Shown: in pieces, positions 44,207-52,633 of the stretch
How positions within the stretch are numbered: the stretch's first letter is position 1
How the letters are laid out: every line of letters starts with the position of its first letter
Source of the DNA: Streptomyces sp. NRRL S-337
Lineage (GTDB): Bacteria > Actinomycetota > Actinomycetes > Streptomycetales > Streptomycetaceae
DNA length: 64,000 nt
Assembly: GCF_000720175.1 (NCBI RefSeq)
Contig: NZ_JOIX01000035.1
Span: 1 to 64,000, forward strand
Reading direction: 5' to 3'
The notes under the pieces: generated by a model
Database searches by the model: none
Told to the model about the DNA's origin: nothing
Seen by the model: only the letters and a program-made list of their open reading frames with translations
Made by a program: the position numbers and the translations under genes

Positions 44207-45918
44207 ACGCCAGCCAGCCCTCCCTGTACTGGGAAGACGGCGCCATCGTCACCGTGGACCAGCGCGTCCTGCCGCACACCCACCGGCAACTACGGCTGCG
44301 CACGGTCGACGAGACCATCGAGGCCATCACCACCCTCGCCGTCCGCGGCGCCCCGGCCATCGGCCTGGCCGGCGCCCTCGGCGTGGCCCTCTCCGCACAC
44401 CGCCACCGCCGCCCCGACGGCACCCTGGACGAACCGGCCGTACGCGCCGACGCCCAGCGGCTGGCCGCCGCCCGCCCCACCGCGGTCAACCTCGAATGGG
44501 CCGTCCACCGGGTCCTGGCCCGGCTCGGCGAGGGTCGACAGGCCGTCCTCGACGAGGCCCTGGCCATGCTGCGCGAGGACGCCGAGGTGGGCGGCGCGAT
44601 GGTCCGGCGCGCCGCGGACCTCCTCGACGAGCTACTCCCGGACCGCCCGCTGCGACTGCTCACCCACTGCAACACCGGCCGGCTGGCCACCACGGCAGTC
44701 GGCACCGCCCTCGGCGTGATCCTCGAACTCGCCGCCCGCGGCCGGGTCGCCGAGGTCCTCGTCGACGAGACCCGCCCGCTGCTCCAGGGCGCCCGGCTCA
44801 CCGCCTGGGAACTCCGCGAGGCGGGCGTGCCGCACCGGGTGTGCGTCGACTCCGCGGCCGCCGCCGCGATCGCCACCGGCCTGGTCGACTGCGTCCTGGT
44901 CGGCGCCGACCGGATCGCCGTCAACGGCGACGTCGCGAACAAGATAGGGACCTACGGCCTCGCGGTCGCCGCGGACCGCGGCCAGGTGCCCTTCCTCGTC
45001 ATCGCCCCCGAATCCACCCGCGACCCCGCACTGCCCACCGGCGCCGGCATCACCATCGAGGAACGCGCCGCGACCGAGGTCACCGAGTTCGCCGGCACCC
45101 CGGTCGCACCGGCCGGCACCGCGGTCTTCAACCCGGCCTTCGACGTCACCCCCGGCGAGCTGATCACCGCGATCGTCTCCGAGAGCCGGGTGCACCGCCC
45201 CCGCGAGGCGGCCGCACCCCCTCCCGGCACGGACCTCCCCGACGACGGGCAACTCGCCGCCGAGGTCGCCGCCATGTCCAGGGCGCTCTACGAACGGGAC
45301 TGGATGCCCGGCACCTCCGGCAACATCTCGGTCCGCTCCGCCACCGACCCCAAGACCGCACTGATCACCGCCAGCGGCCGGGACAAGGGCGACCTGACGG
45401 CCCGTGACCTGGTCGCCGTGCACGCCGAGACCGCCGACCCGCTCGCCTCCGACGGCCCCCGGCCGTCCGCCGAAACCGCCATCCACGCGGCCGTCTACCG
45501 CACCACCGACGCCCACGCCGTGATCCACGTGCACGCCCCGTACGCCACCGCGGTGGCCGGCCGCTGGGCCCGCGAGATGGCCGCCCCCGGCAGCGGCCCG
45601 GCCCCGCTCCCGCTGCGCGCCTTCGAACTCCTCAAGGGCCTCGGACTGGCCGACCCGGCAGCCACCCACGTGCCCGTCTTCCCCAACCACGCGGATGTCG
45701 GGAGGATAGCCACCGAGGTGGCGGACCACCTCCAGGACCGGCCGGAGGCACCGCCCGCGCTGCTCATCGCCGACCACGGCATCACCGTCTGGGGCCGGGA
45801 CCTGGCCCAGGCCCGCAACCGGCTGGAGTGCCTGGAGGCGATCTGCCGGCTCCTCCTGCTCGATACCGGCAACTGGCCGGCCCGGCCCGCCCCGACACCG
45901 GAAGGGACCCCCGCATGA
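44203..45918 (+). CDS. mtnAB: Fused methylthioribose-1-phosphate isomerase and methylthioribulose-1-phosphate dehydratase (MtnA-MtnB)
   Basis: 571 residues. Residues 1 to about 335 are MtnA: TLAVRGAPAIGLAGALG near 46, the catalytic Cys in LLTHCNTGRLAT near 153, and the Asp in VLVGADRIAVNGDVANKIGT near 230. After a Pro-rich linker (EAAAPPPGTDLPDDG), residues about 345-570 are MtnB, a class II aldolase-fold dehydratase with SGNISVR, His pair AVIHVHAPYATAV and the distal LLIADHGITVWG. The fusion performs two consecutive steps, with MtnP product in and 2,3-diketo compound out. MtnA and MtnB are usually separate. Overlaps the next gene by 4 nt. Confidence 0.9.
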   Translation: MNASQPSLYWEDGAIVTVDQRVLPHTHRQLRLRTVDETIEAITTLAVRGAPAIGLAGALGVALSAHRHRRPDGTLDEPAVRADAQRLAAARPTAVNLEWAVHRVLARLGEGRQAVLDEALAMLREDAEVGGAMVRRAADLLDELLPDRPLRLLTHCNTGRLATTAVGTALGVILELAARGRVAEVLVDETRPLLQGARLTAWELREAGVPHRVCVDSAAAAAIATGLVDCVLVGADRIAVNGDVANKIGTYGLAVAADRGQVPFLVIAPESTRDPALPTGAGITIEERAATEVTEFAGTPVAPAGTAVFNPAFDVTPGELITAIVSESRVHRPREAAAPPPGTDLPDDGQLAAEVAAMSRALYERDWMPGTSGNISVRSATDPKTALITASGRDKGDLTARDLVAVHAETADPLASDGPRPSAETAIHAAVYRTTDAHAVIHVHAPYATAVAGRWAREMAAPGSGPAPLPLRAFELLKGLGLADPAATHVPVFPNHADVGRIATEVADHLQDRPEAPPALLIADHGITVWGRDLAQARNRLECLEAICRLLLLDTGNWPARPAPTPEGTPA

Positions 45919-46505
45919 CGCTCCTTCAGCTGATGCCGGACGACGCACCGGACACCGTGCTGCTGCGCACCACCGACACCACGGTCATCGCCAAGACCCT
46001 TGCCGGCCACGGCGTCGAACTGCGCCACTGGCCGGTCCGCGGCCCGGTCACGCCCCAGGACGACAGCGACGAGATCCTGCAGCGCTACCGCGCCGAGGTC
46101 GACGAACTCAGCGTCCGCCAGTGCTTCCGCCTCGTCGACGTGGCACGCCTGCACCCCAGCGACGACCCCGCCCGGTCCGCGCAGGCCGCCAAGGCCCGCA
46201 CCACCTTCCTGGAGGAACACCGCCACGCCGAGAACGAGGTCCGCTTCTTCGCCCACGGCCGGGGCTGCTTCTACCTCCACCTCGACGGCCAGGTCTTCGC
46301 CACGGTCTGCGAAGCGGGCGACCTGCTCTCCGTACCGGCCGGCACCCGCCACTGGTTCGACATGGGTGCCCGCCCCGACTTCACCGCCATCCGCTTCTTC
46401 GAGGAGGAGGACGGCTGGGTCGGCGACTTCACCGGCGATCCGCTCGCCCGCTCCTTCCCCACCCTCGACGCCCTCGTCGGCACGCCCGAACCGGCGGCCC
46501 CGTGA
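45915..46505 (+). CDS. mtnD: Acireductone dioxygenase
   Basis: 196 residues, cupin fold. The metal site is readable: EEHRHAENEVRFFAHG (H-x-H...E, near residue 100) and the later His in AGTRHWFDMG near 142. With Fe it forms 4-methylthio-2-oxobutanoate and formate from acireductone; with Ni it makes methylthiopropionate and CO. It is coupled by ATGA and GTGA overlaps to the flanking salvage genes. Confidence 0.92.
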   Translation: MTLLQLMPDDAPDTVLLRTTDTTVIAKTLAGHGVELRHWPVRGPVTPQDDSDEILQRYRAEVDELSVRQCFRLVDVARLHPSDDPARSAQAAKARTTFLEEHRHAENEVRFFAHGRGCFYLHLDGQVFATVCEAGDLLSVPAGTRHWFDMGARPDFTAIRFFEEEDGWVGDFTGDPLARSFPTLDALVGTPEPAAP

Positions 46506-47281
46506 CCGACCGTCCCGCCCCCGGCACCCCGCCCCCCGCCCCGGTCGGTGCCCGCGTCGATGCCCCCGTCAGCGCCGTCGTCCTGGACATCGAGGGCACC
46601 ACCGGCTCGGCCGACCACGTCCACACCGTGCTCTTCCCGTACGCCCGCGAGCGGATCGCCGGCTGGCTCGCCGCCCACCGCGGCGAGCCCCGCTGGACGG
46701 ACATCCTCGACGCCGTGCGCACCGCGACGGGCACCCCCGACCTCGACGAGGCGGGCGCCGCCGAAGCCCTGCACGCCTGGGCCGACGCCGACGTCAAGGC
46801 CGCCCCGCTCAAGACCCTCCAGGGCGAGATCTGGGCGGCCGGCTACGCCGACGGCACCCTGCACGGCCACGTCTACGACGACGTACCCGAGGCGCTCACC
46901 CGCTGGCGGGCGGCCGGCATCGCCCGCCACATCTACTCCTCCGGTTCGGTGGCGGCCCAGCGCGACTGGTTCGCCCACAGCAACCACGGTGACCTGACCG
47001 GCCTGATCGACGGCTACTTCGACCTGACCACTGCCGGACCCAAACGCGCACCGGACTCCTACCGCACCATCAGCCGCACCCTGGCCGTCCCGCCCGGACG
47101 AACGCTCTTCCTCAGCGACGTCCGCGACGAACTCGACGCCGCGGCCGCGGCCGGCTGGCAGACCGCGGCGGTCCGCCGCCCGGACGACCCCCGCGGCCGG
47201 TCCGTCGCAGGCCACCCCGTCCACGGCGACCTCACCGGGCTCCACCACCTCCCGCCCGCACCGCCGCCCCCGGCCGCCTGA
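46502..47281 (+). CDS. mtnC: Enolase-phosphatase E1
   Basis: 259 residues, HAD superfamily. Motif I is AVVLDIEGTTGS (near residue 24), where the D-x-E-G-T form is typical of E1; motif II is the Ser in IYSSGSVAAQRDWFAHS; motif III/IV are the Lys in AGPKRAPDSY and FLSDVRDELDAAAAAGW. It enolises and dephosphorylates the diketo phosphate to acireductone. GTG start overlapping mtnD. Confidence 0.92.
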   Translation: MTDRPAPGTPPPAPVGARVDAPVSAVVLDIEGTTGSADHVHTVLFPYARERIAGWLAAHRGEPRWTDILDAVRTATGTPDLDEAGAAEALHAWADADVKAAPLKTLQGEIWAAGYADGTLHGHVYDDVPEALTRWRAAGIARHIYSSGSVAAQRDWFAHSNHGDLTGLIDGYFDLTTAGPKRAPDSYRTISRTLAVPPGRTLFLSDVRDELDAAAAAGWQTAAVRRPDDPRGRSVAGHPVHGDLTGLHHLPPAPPPPAA

Positions 47282-47315
47282 ACGACCTCCCGGCCCACCC
47301 ACCGAGACAGGACAC

Positions 47316-48161
47316 ATGACCACCACCGCCACCCCCGCCGGACCCGCGGCCGGCCCCGCCATCCCCGCAGCCGAACTCGCCGTGATCGGCGGCAGCGGCT
47401 TCTACGAACTCCTCGCCGACGCCGAACGGATCACCGTCGACACCCCCTACGGCGAACCGTCCGACGTGATCACCCTCAGCGAGATCGGCGGCCGCCGCGT
47501 CGCCTTCCTGCCCCGCCACGGCCGCGGCCACGCCGTACCCCCGCACCGCATCAACTACCGCGCCAACCTCTGGGCGCTGCGCTCTCTGGGCGTCCGCCAG
47601 ATCCTCGCCCCCTGCGCGGTCGGCTCGCTCCGCCCCGAACTGGGCCCCGGCGCCGTCGTCGTCCCCGACCAGCTCGTGGACCGCACGAGCGGCCGCGCCC
47701 AGACCTACTACGAGCGGGGCGCCGTCCACGTCTCGTTCGCCGACCCGTACTGCGCGCACGGCCGGGAAGCGGTCCTGGAGGCGGCCGCCGCCACCGGCAC
47801 CGAGGCCACCGACGGCGGCACCATGGTCGTCATCCAGGGACCCCGCTTCTCCACCCGCGCCGAATCCCAGTGGTACGCCGCGGCCGGCTGGTCCCTGGTC
47901 AACATGACCGGCCACCCCGAAGCGGTCCTCGCCCGCGAACTCGCCCTCTGCTACACCGCCGTGGCCCTGGTCACCGACCACGACGCGGGCATCGACGCCC
48001 ACCAGAGCGTCTCCCAGGAAGAGGTCTTCAAGGTCTTCGCGCAGAACACCGAACGACTGCGCGCCCTCGTCCTGGAAACCCTCGACCGCCTCCCCAAGGA
48101 ACGCACCTGCGGCTGCACCGCCACCCTCGCCGGCCTGGAGCTGCCGTTCGAACTGCCGTGA
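47316..48161 (+). CDS. mtnP: S-methyl-5'-thioadenosine phosphorylase
   Basis: 281 residues, trimeric nucleoside phosphorylase family. LAVIGGSGFYELL near residue 26 binds phosphate; VAFLPRHGRGHAVPPHRINYRANLWAL near 60 and IQGPRFSTRAESQWY near 170 are diagnostic, and NMTGHPEAVLARELALCYTAVALVTDHD shapes the purine/methylthioribose site. It splits MTA into adenine and methylthioribose-1-phosphate, feeding MtnAB directly, so no MtnN/MtnK is needed. Last gene of the salvage operon. Confidence 0.92.
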   Translation: MTTTATPAGPAAGPAIPAAELAVIGGSGFYELLADAERITVDTPYGEPSDVITLSEIGGRRVAFLPRHGRGHAVPPHRINYRANLWALRSLGVRQILAPCAVGSLRPELGPGAVVVPDQLVDRTSGRAQTYYERGAVHVSFADPYCAHGREAVLEAAAATGTEATDGGTMVVIQGPRFSTRAESQWYAAAGWSLVNMTGHPEAVLARELALCYTAVALVTDHDAGIDAHQSVSQEEVFKVFAQNTERLRALVLETLDRLPKERTCGCTATLAGLELPFELP

Positions 48162-48304
48162 CGGGCGGGCGAGCGCCCCGCCCGGCTGCTCTGTCCGCCA
48201 GGTGGGCCCGGGGCCTGTGTGTGATCCGGGTCCTGTGGTGTGACATGCCGCAGGTGGCGTAATGGCGGGTCCGGGCCGTTCGGGCACGCGACGCTGAAGG
48301 GCCT

Positions 48305-48330
48305 TGAGCACGGTCGCAGGACCGTGCTCA
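48305..48330. terminator. Hairpin between mtnP and the phosphatase gene
   Basis: An 11-bp perfect stem (TGAGCACGGTC with GACCGTGCTCA) and a 4-nt loop. No T-run. It may terminate the salvage operon, or act in the leader of the next gene, since it ends only 22 nt before that start. Confidence 0.5.
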
Positions 48331-48351
48331 CGGTCGTGTCAGGAGCCCGTG

Positions 48352-49581
48352 GTGGACAGGTCGGGGATGGACGGTTCGGGGCCCGACCGGTCGCCCCGGC
48401 CGGTCATGGAACGGATCCGCGGCGACCGCCGGCCGGGCCGCGGTCACCCGGCACCCCGCCACGCCGCGATCGTGGAGAACAGCGGCTTCGAGGTCCCCCG
48501 CCCGCCGGCCTGGATGCGCTGGCTGCCGGTCGGCTACGTCGCGCTGGTCCTGCTGCTCGAAACCGTCACCCCCACCGAATGGGCGGTCAGCTTCCTGCTC
48601 ATCGCCCTCCCCGTGGTCGCCGCCTACACCCTGGGCCCCGTCAGCGTCGCCGCGGTGACCGCCTTCACCCTCGTCCTCGAAGGCGTGATCGCCGGCACCC
48701 CCTGCTGCACCGGCCACAACATCCACCAGCTCTGGGAGAACCACCACGTCGCCGCCTACATCGCCACCGCCCTCGTCGGCATCCTCGGCATCGCGCTGGC
48801 CGCCCACCGCCGCCGCCAGGAGCAGTCGCTGGTCCGCGCCAACTCGGTGGCCGAGGCCCTGATGCGCACCCTGCTCCGGCCGGTCCCGCACCAGGTCGGA
48901 CACGTGCTCGCGGCCGGCCTCTACCGCTCGGGCGAGATCGGCACCATGGTCGGCGGCGACCTCTACGACATCCGCGCCACAAAGACCTGCGAACGCGCGA
49001 TCATCGGCGATGTCCGCGGCAAGGGCCTGCGGGCCGTCCGCACCGTCGCCGACATCCTCGGCAGCTTCCGCGAGGCCGCCTACGACCAGGGGGACCTGCT
49101 CGGCGTCGCGGCCCGGATGGAACGCCGGCTCGCCCGCGAGGCCGCCGAACTCCACGACGACGAACTCTTCGTCACTGCCGTCCTGGTCGAGTACGACGCG
49201 GTGGCGGGCGAGGTGACGATCGTCAACCACGGCCACATCGAACCGGTGCTGATCTCCGACGGCGAGGTGACCCCCCTCCTCGGGCCCCCTGCCCTCCCGC
49301 TCGGCCTGGGCGCCCTCGCCGACGTGACCGCCACCGCCTACACCCACCGCTTCGCCCCCGGCGACGTCCTGCTCCTGTGCACCGACGGCCTGATCGAGGC
49401 CCGCGACCACAACGGCGCCTTCTACCCCCTCCTCGACCGGCTCCGCCACCACTTCACCGACCGGCCCGCCCCCGGCCCCGCCGACGTCGTCGACTTCCTC
49501 AACACCGATCTGCCCCGCCACACCCGGATCTTCCACGACGACGTGGCCATCTTGGCCATCGCACCACAGGGGGCGCTGTAG
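48352..49581 (+). CDS. Membrane SpoIIE/PP2C-type Ser/Thr phosphatase
   Basis: About 409 residues; GTG chosen with AGGAG 6 nt upstream (ATG 48367 is an alternative). Residues about 45-145 form several hydrophobic segments (RWLPVGYVALVLLLE, FLLIALPVVAAYTL, VAAYIATALVGILGIALAAH). The rest is a PPM/SpoIIE catalytic domain: MVGGDLYDI, AIIGDVRGKGLRAVR, VTIVNHGHIEPVLI, LLLCTDGLIEARD and FHDDVAILAI carry the metal-binding aspartates. Probably a sensor phosphatase acting in partner switching. Streptomyces have many. Confidence 0.88.
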   Translation: MDRSGMDGSGPDRSPRPVMERIRGDRRPGRGHPAPRHAAIVENSGFEVPRPPAWMRWLPVGYVALVLLLETVTPTEWAVSFLLIALPVVAAYTLGPVSVAAVTAFTLVLEGVIAGTPCCTGHNIHQLWENHHVAAYIATALVGILGIALAAHRRRQEQSLVRANSVAEALMRTLLRPVPHQVGHVLAAGLYRSGEIGTMVGGDLYDIRATKTCERAIIGDVRGKGLRAVRTVADILGSFREAAYDQGDLLGVAARMERRLAREAAELHDDELFVTAVLVEYDAVAGEVTIVNHGHIEPVLISDGEVTPLLGPPALPLGLGALADVTATAYTHRFAPGDVLLLCTDGLIEARDHNGAFYPLLDRLRHHFTDRPAPGPADVVDFLNTDLPRHTRIFHDDVAILAIAPQGAL

Positions 49582-49740
49582 GGGCTGGTGTGAGGGAGGG
49601 GCTGGTGTGGGGTGGGGCTGGTGCGGGTGTGGGACTGGTGTGGGTGTGGGGGTGGGGCTGGTGTGGGGGACGGGAGGGTGAAGGGGAGGGATGGGTGTGG
49701 GGGAGCGGCTGGTGTGTGTGGAGGGGCCGTCGCGCCCGGG
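49582..49740 (+). repeat. G/T-rich low-complexity tract
   Basis: Imperfect repeats of gggctggtgtggg-type units follow the phosphatase stop codon. No coding evidence. The strand asymmetry (G on the plus strand) is strong. Confidence 0.6.
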
Positions 49741-49754
49741 CTCCGTGGTGGGCC

Positions 49755-50678
49755 TCAGTGCCCGGCGGCCGGCCTTCGGGCAGCGCGCCGCCGCCGACCC
49801 ACCGCGGCCCGCCCGGCGCCCGTAGACTCCCCCCGCTCTGTCACGCTGTCGTTGGTGTTGTTGTTGGGTTCGGTGCTGGTGCTGGTGCTGGTGCTGGTGC
49901 TGGTGCTGGTGCTGGTGCTGGTGGCGGTACCGGTGCTGGTGGCGGTACTAGTGGCGGTCCCGGTGCCGGACTCCGGTAGCACCGCCGACAACGGACGGAA
50001 CGGCATCACCCCCGCGTACCCCACCAACCGGGAGAGCTGACGCCCCGCCAGCTCCCGCACCCCGGCCAGGTCCAGTCCCGGGTCATGGGCGGTGAGCCGT
50101 ACCGACAGCCCGGCCAGCAGCGCCTGCGCCGCGGTGGCCACCTCGGCCGGCACGCAGTCGTGGAAAATCCCCTCGGCCAGCCCGGCGGCCACCGCATCGG
50201 CGACCGGCTGTTCCGTACGCCGGTTGAGCCGCGCCAGCGCCTCGGCGAGCTCCGGCGAGCCGGCCGCCCGCGACTCCAGCTCCGCCCACAGCCGTGCCTC
50301 CCGCACGTCGTCGTCGGTGAACGGCAGCGCGAAGTCGATCAGATCCGCCAGCCGCCGGTCCGCACCGGCCCGCCCCACCTCACCGGCGCCACGGGCCAGC
50401 CGCTGCTCGGCCCGGCTCAGCGAATGCGTCAGCGCCTCGGTCAGCAGCTGGGCCCGATTGGCGAAGTGGTAATGCACCAATGCCGTCGAGACCCCCGCCT
50501 GCCGCGCCACGTCCGCGATCCGCACCCCGTCGAAACCGTCCCGGGCGATCAACTCGACGGCGGCATCCAACACCCGCCCCCGCCGGTCCACCTGCTCGTG
50601 TTGATCCACCTCCGCTGCCTGTCGATCAACGTCGGCTTTCTGACGACCCACCTCTGCGCGACGGTCCGTGGAACCCAT
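49755..50678 (-). CDS. TetR-family repressor with Ser/Thr repeat tail
   Basis: 307 residues. The N-terminal HTH lies after a charged lead-in of about 32 residues: RVLDAAVELIARDGFDGVRIADVARQAGVSTALVHYHFANR is split here as helices about 35-75. The C-terminal domain (LPFTDDDVREARLWAELESRA) is TetR-like and should end near residue 235. Beyond it is a tail of alternating Ser and Thr (encoded by a hexanucleotide repeat), then NNNTND and an Arg-rich end, which is unusual. It is divergent from the ureohydrolase gene across two palindromic sites. Confidence 0.85.
   Translation of the reverse strand: MGSTDRRAEVGRQKADVDRQAAEVDQHEQVDRRGRVLDAAVELIARDGFDGVRIADVARQAGVSTALVHYHFANRAQLLTEALTHSLSRAEQRLARGAGEVGRAGADRRLADLIDFALPFTDDDVREARLWAELESRAAGSPELAEALARLNRRTEQPVADAVAAGLAEGIFHDCVPAEVATAAQALLAGLSVRLTAHDPGLDLAGVRELAGRQLSRLVGYAGVMPFRPLSAVLPESGTGTATSTATSTGTATSTSTSTSTSTSTSTSTEPNNNTNDSVTERGESTGAGRAAVGRRRRAARRPAAGH
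49872..49923 (+). repeat. Hexanucleotide tandem repeat within the TetR gene
   Basis: About eight to nine copies of GGTGCT in a row, encoding (Thr-Ser)n on the minus strand. Related but degraded units (ggtggcggtac) continue to about 49970. Such tracts can vary in copy number in frame. Confidence 0.85.
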
Positions 50679-50718
50679 GGCCCGATCCTTCCACACCGGG
50701 TATTGCCCACCCCCACAT

Positions 50719-50736
50719 CCTGACGTTAACGTCAGG
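50719..50736. promoter_or_regulatory. TetR operator, site 1
   Basis: CCTGACGTTAACGTCAGG is a perfect 18-bp palindrome 41 bp upstream of the TetR start. A second copy lies 30 bp away. Confidence 0.8.
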
Positions 50737-50748
50737 ACTCGACATCGG

Positions 50749-50764
50749 CTGACTTTAACGTCAG
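50749..50764. promoter_or_regulatory. TetR operator, site 2
   Basis: CTGACTTTAACGTCAG repeats site 1 with one mismatch (T for G in the left arm). Centre-to-centre spacing from site 1 is about three helical turns, fitting cooperative binding. Confidence 0.75.
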
Positions 50765-50854
50765 CCCACCCATGCCGGCCCGCTATACCAGCCCGCCAGC
50801 CCAGCCCGCCATGCCCACACGTCCCCACCGCCGATTCCCGCCTCCAAGGAATGG

Positions 50855-51907
50855 ATGGACGCCATGCCCCGCTACGGCTCGATGTTCGGTCCCGACATCA
50901 CCTTCCTGGGGGTGGAGCGCTGCACCCTCGACGAGCCGGAGACCTACCGCGAAGCCGACGTGGTCATCGTCGGCGCCCCGTTCGACGGCGGGGTGAGCCA
51001 CCGACCCGGCACCCGCTTCGGCCCCCAGGCCATGCGGGCCACCGACTACAACGCCCATGACGGCTCCCGGCCCTCCCTCGCCGTGCGGGTGGACGCACTC
51101 GCCGATCTCCGCGTCCTCGACGCCGGGGACGTCGAAATGTTCGCCGGTGACATCGAGGGCAGCATCCAGGCCATCGAGGACGCGGTGGCCACCATCGCGG
51201 CGAGCGGCGCGATACCCGTCGTCCTCGGCGGCGACCACACCATCGCGCTCCCCGACGTGACCGGCGTCGCCCGCACCCACGGCTTCGGCCGGGTGTCGAT
51301 CATCCACTTCGACGCCCACGCCGACACCGGGGACACCGAGTTCGGGCATCTGCACGGCCACGGCCAGCCCATGCGCCGCCTCATCGAATCCGGCGCCGCC
51401 CGTGGCGACCGCTTCCTCCAGATCGGCCTGCGCGGCTACTGGCCAGGCCCGGAGACCCTCGACTGGATGGCCGACCAGCACATGCGCTCGTACGAAATGA
51501 GCGAGATCACCGCCCGCGGCCTCGACGCCTGCCTGGAGGAGGCGATGGCCCTCGCCCTGGACGACTGCGACGCGGTCTTCCTCTCCGTAGACGTCGATGT
51601 CGTCGACCCCGGCATGGCCCCCGGCACCGGGACCCCCGAGCCGGGCGGCCTCACCTCGCGTCAACTCCTGGACGCGGTACGCCGCCTGGCCCTCGAACTC
51701 CCCCTGGCCGGCATGGACGTGGTCGAGGTCTCCCCGCCCTACGACCATGCCGACATCACGGCCTACCTCGGCAACCGCATCGTCCTGGAAGCCCTCTCCG
51801 GCCTGGCTGCCCGCCGCCGCGGCGACACCTGGAACCCCTCCCGCCCCCTCCTCGACGGCCGCGGCACCCGCCCCACCCGCGACCGCCACGCACCGACCCG
51901 CCCCTGA
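50855..51907 (+). CDS. Agmatinase-family ureohydrolase
   Basis: 350 residues, arginase/agmatinase fold with a two-Mn site. Metal-binding motifs: VVLGGDHTIALP near 125, IIHFDAHADTGD near 149 and LSVDVDVVDPGMAPGTGTPE near 247. It hydrolyses a guanidino compound to an amine and urea; agmatine, guanidinobutyrate or guanidinopropionate are all possible. ATG with AAGGA; the ATG three codons on is an alternative. The divergent TetR gene and operators suggest induction by the substrate. Confidence 0.88.
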   Translation: MDAMPRYGSMFGPDITFLGVERCTLDEPETYREADVVIVGAPFDGGVSHRPGTRFGPQAMRATDYNAHDGSRPSLAVRVDALADLRVLDAGDVEMFAGDIEGSIQAIEDAVATIAASGAIPVVLGGDHTIALPDVTGVARTHGFGRVSIIHFDAHADTGDTEFGHLHGHGQPMRRLIESGAARGDRFLQIGLRGYWPGPETLDWMADQHMRSYEMSEITARGLDACLEEAMALALDDCDAVFLSVDVDVVDPGMAPGTGTPEPGGLTSRQLLDAVRRLALELPLAGMDVVEVSPPYDHADITAYLGNRIVLEALSGLAARRRGDTWNPSRPLLDGRGTRPTRDRHAPTRP

Positions 51908-51983
51908 CACCGCGAAGTGGCCCACCCGTAGGCCCGTCGCGAGCGCCGGTTCGTTATGGGTGCGGTCGCGTCCGCGTCCGCCC

Positions 51984-52538
51984 CTAAGCACCCCCTGCCC
52001 GAGCCTCCGTTCGCTGGTGTGCGTCGCGGGCGGCGTCCACGAAGTTCTCCAGGGCCGCCCAGAACGGGCGGTAGGCGGCATCGAACGCGTCACAGCCGTC
52101 GCCCTCACCGGCCAGCTCCTGCTTGACGGCCGCGTAGAACGGGCCCGTCGCCTTCTGGAGCGACAGCGCCGCGGCTGCGGCCGACGGCGGGCCCTCCAAC
52201 TCGACGACACGCGCACAGCGACGGATCTTGGCGTACTCGGCCACCTCCCTGTCATGCAGCTCAGTCAGCGTCGCCGTCCGGTCATCGGAACCGGGTAGCC
52301 GCAGCGTCGCCGAAATCTCCCAGTACAACTCGCCCATGCGGTGTGTCTGTTCGATCAGGTCCAGGTACGCGGTGCGCCGGCTCTCGCGCAGCCGCTCGGC
52401 GCGTTGCGAGCGAGCGGCGATCTCCGCCTGGATCCGCGCCGCCTGCGCGCTGCCACGGCTGGTGACCCAACTGGCCAGCACCGCCGTGCCACCGGTTACC
52501 GCCGCGATTGCCAGAGTCCACAAGCTGCTGTCACCCAC
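51984..52538 (-). CDS. Membrane-anchored hypothetical protein
   Basis: 184 residues from a GTG; upstream frame is Arg/Gly-rich and unlikely. One N-terminal transmembrane helix (SSLWTLAIAAVTGGTAVLAS) is followed by a long helical, charged domain (IQAEIAARSQRAERLRESRR, then TAYLDLIEQTHRMGELYW). This one-helix plus coiled-coil layout is common among small Streptomyces proteins of unknown function. No signal for regulation seen. Confidence 0.65.
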   Translation of the reverse strand: MGDSSLWTLAIAAVTGGTAVLASWVTSRGSAQAARIQAEIAARSQRAERLRESRRTAYLDLIEQTHRMGELYWEISATLRLPGSDDRTATLTELHDREVAEYAKIRRCARVVELEGPPSAAAAALSLQKATGPFYAAVKQELAGEGDGCDAFDAAYRPFWAALENFVDAARDAHQRTEARAGGA

Positions 52539-52633
52539 CCGGCGCACAATACCCAGCCGCAGTCGCAGCCCAGCGGCCGCCCGACGCCCACATTCCGCGC
52601 CTGCTCGCCACCTGCTCGCCGTCGACCGAACCC

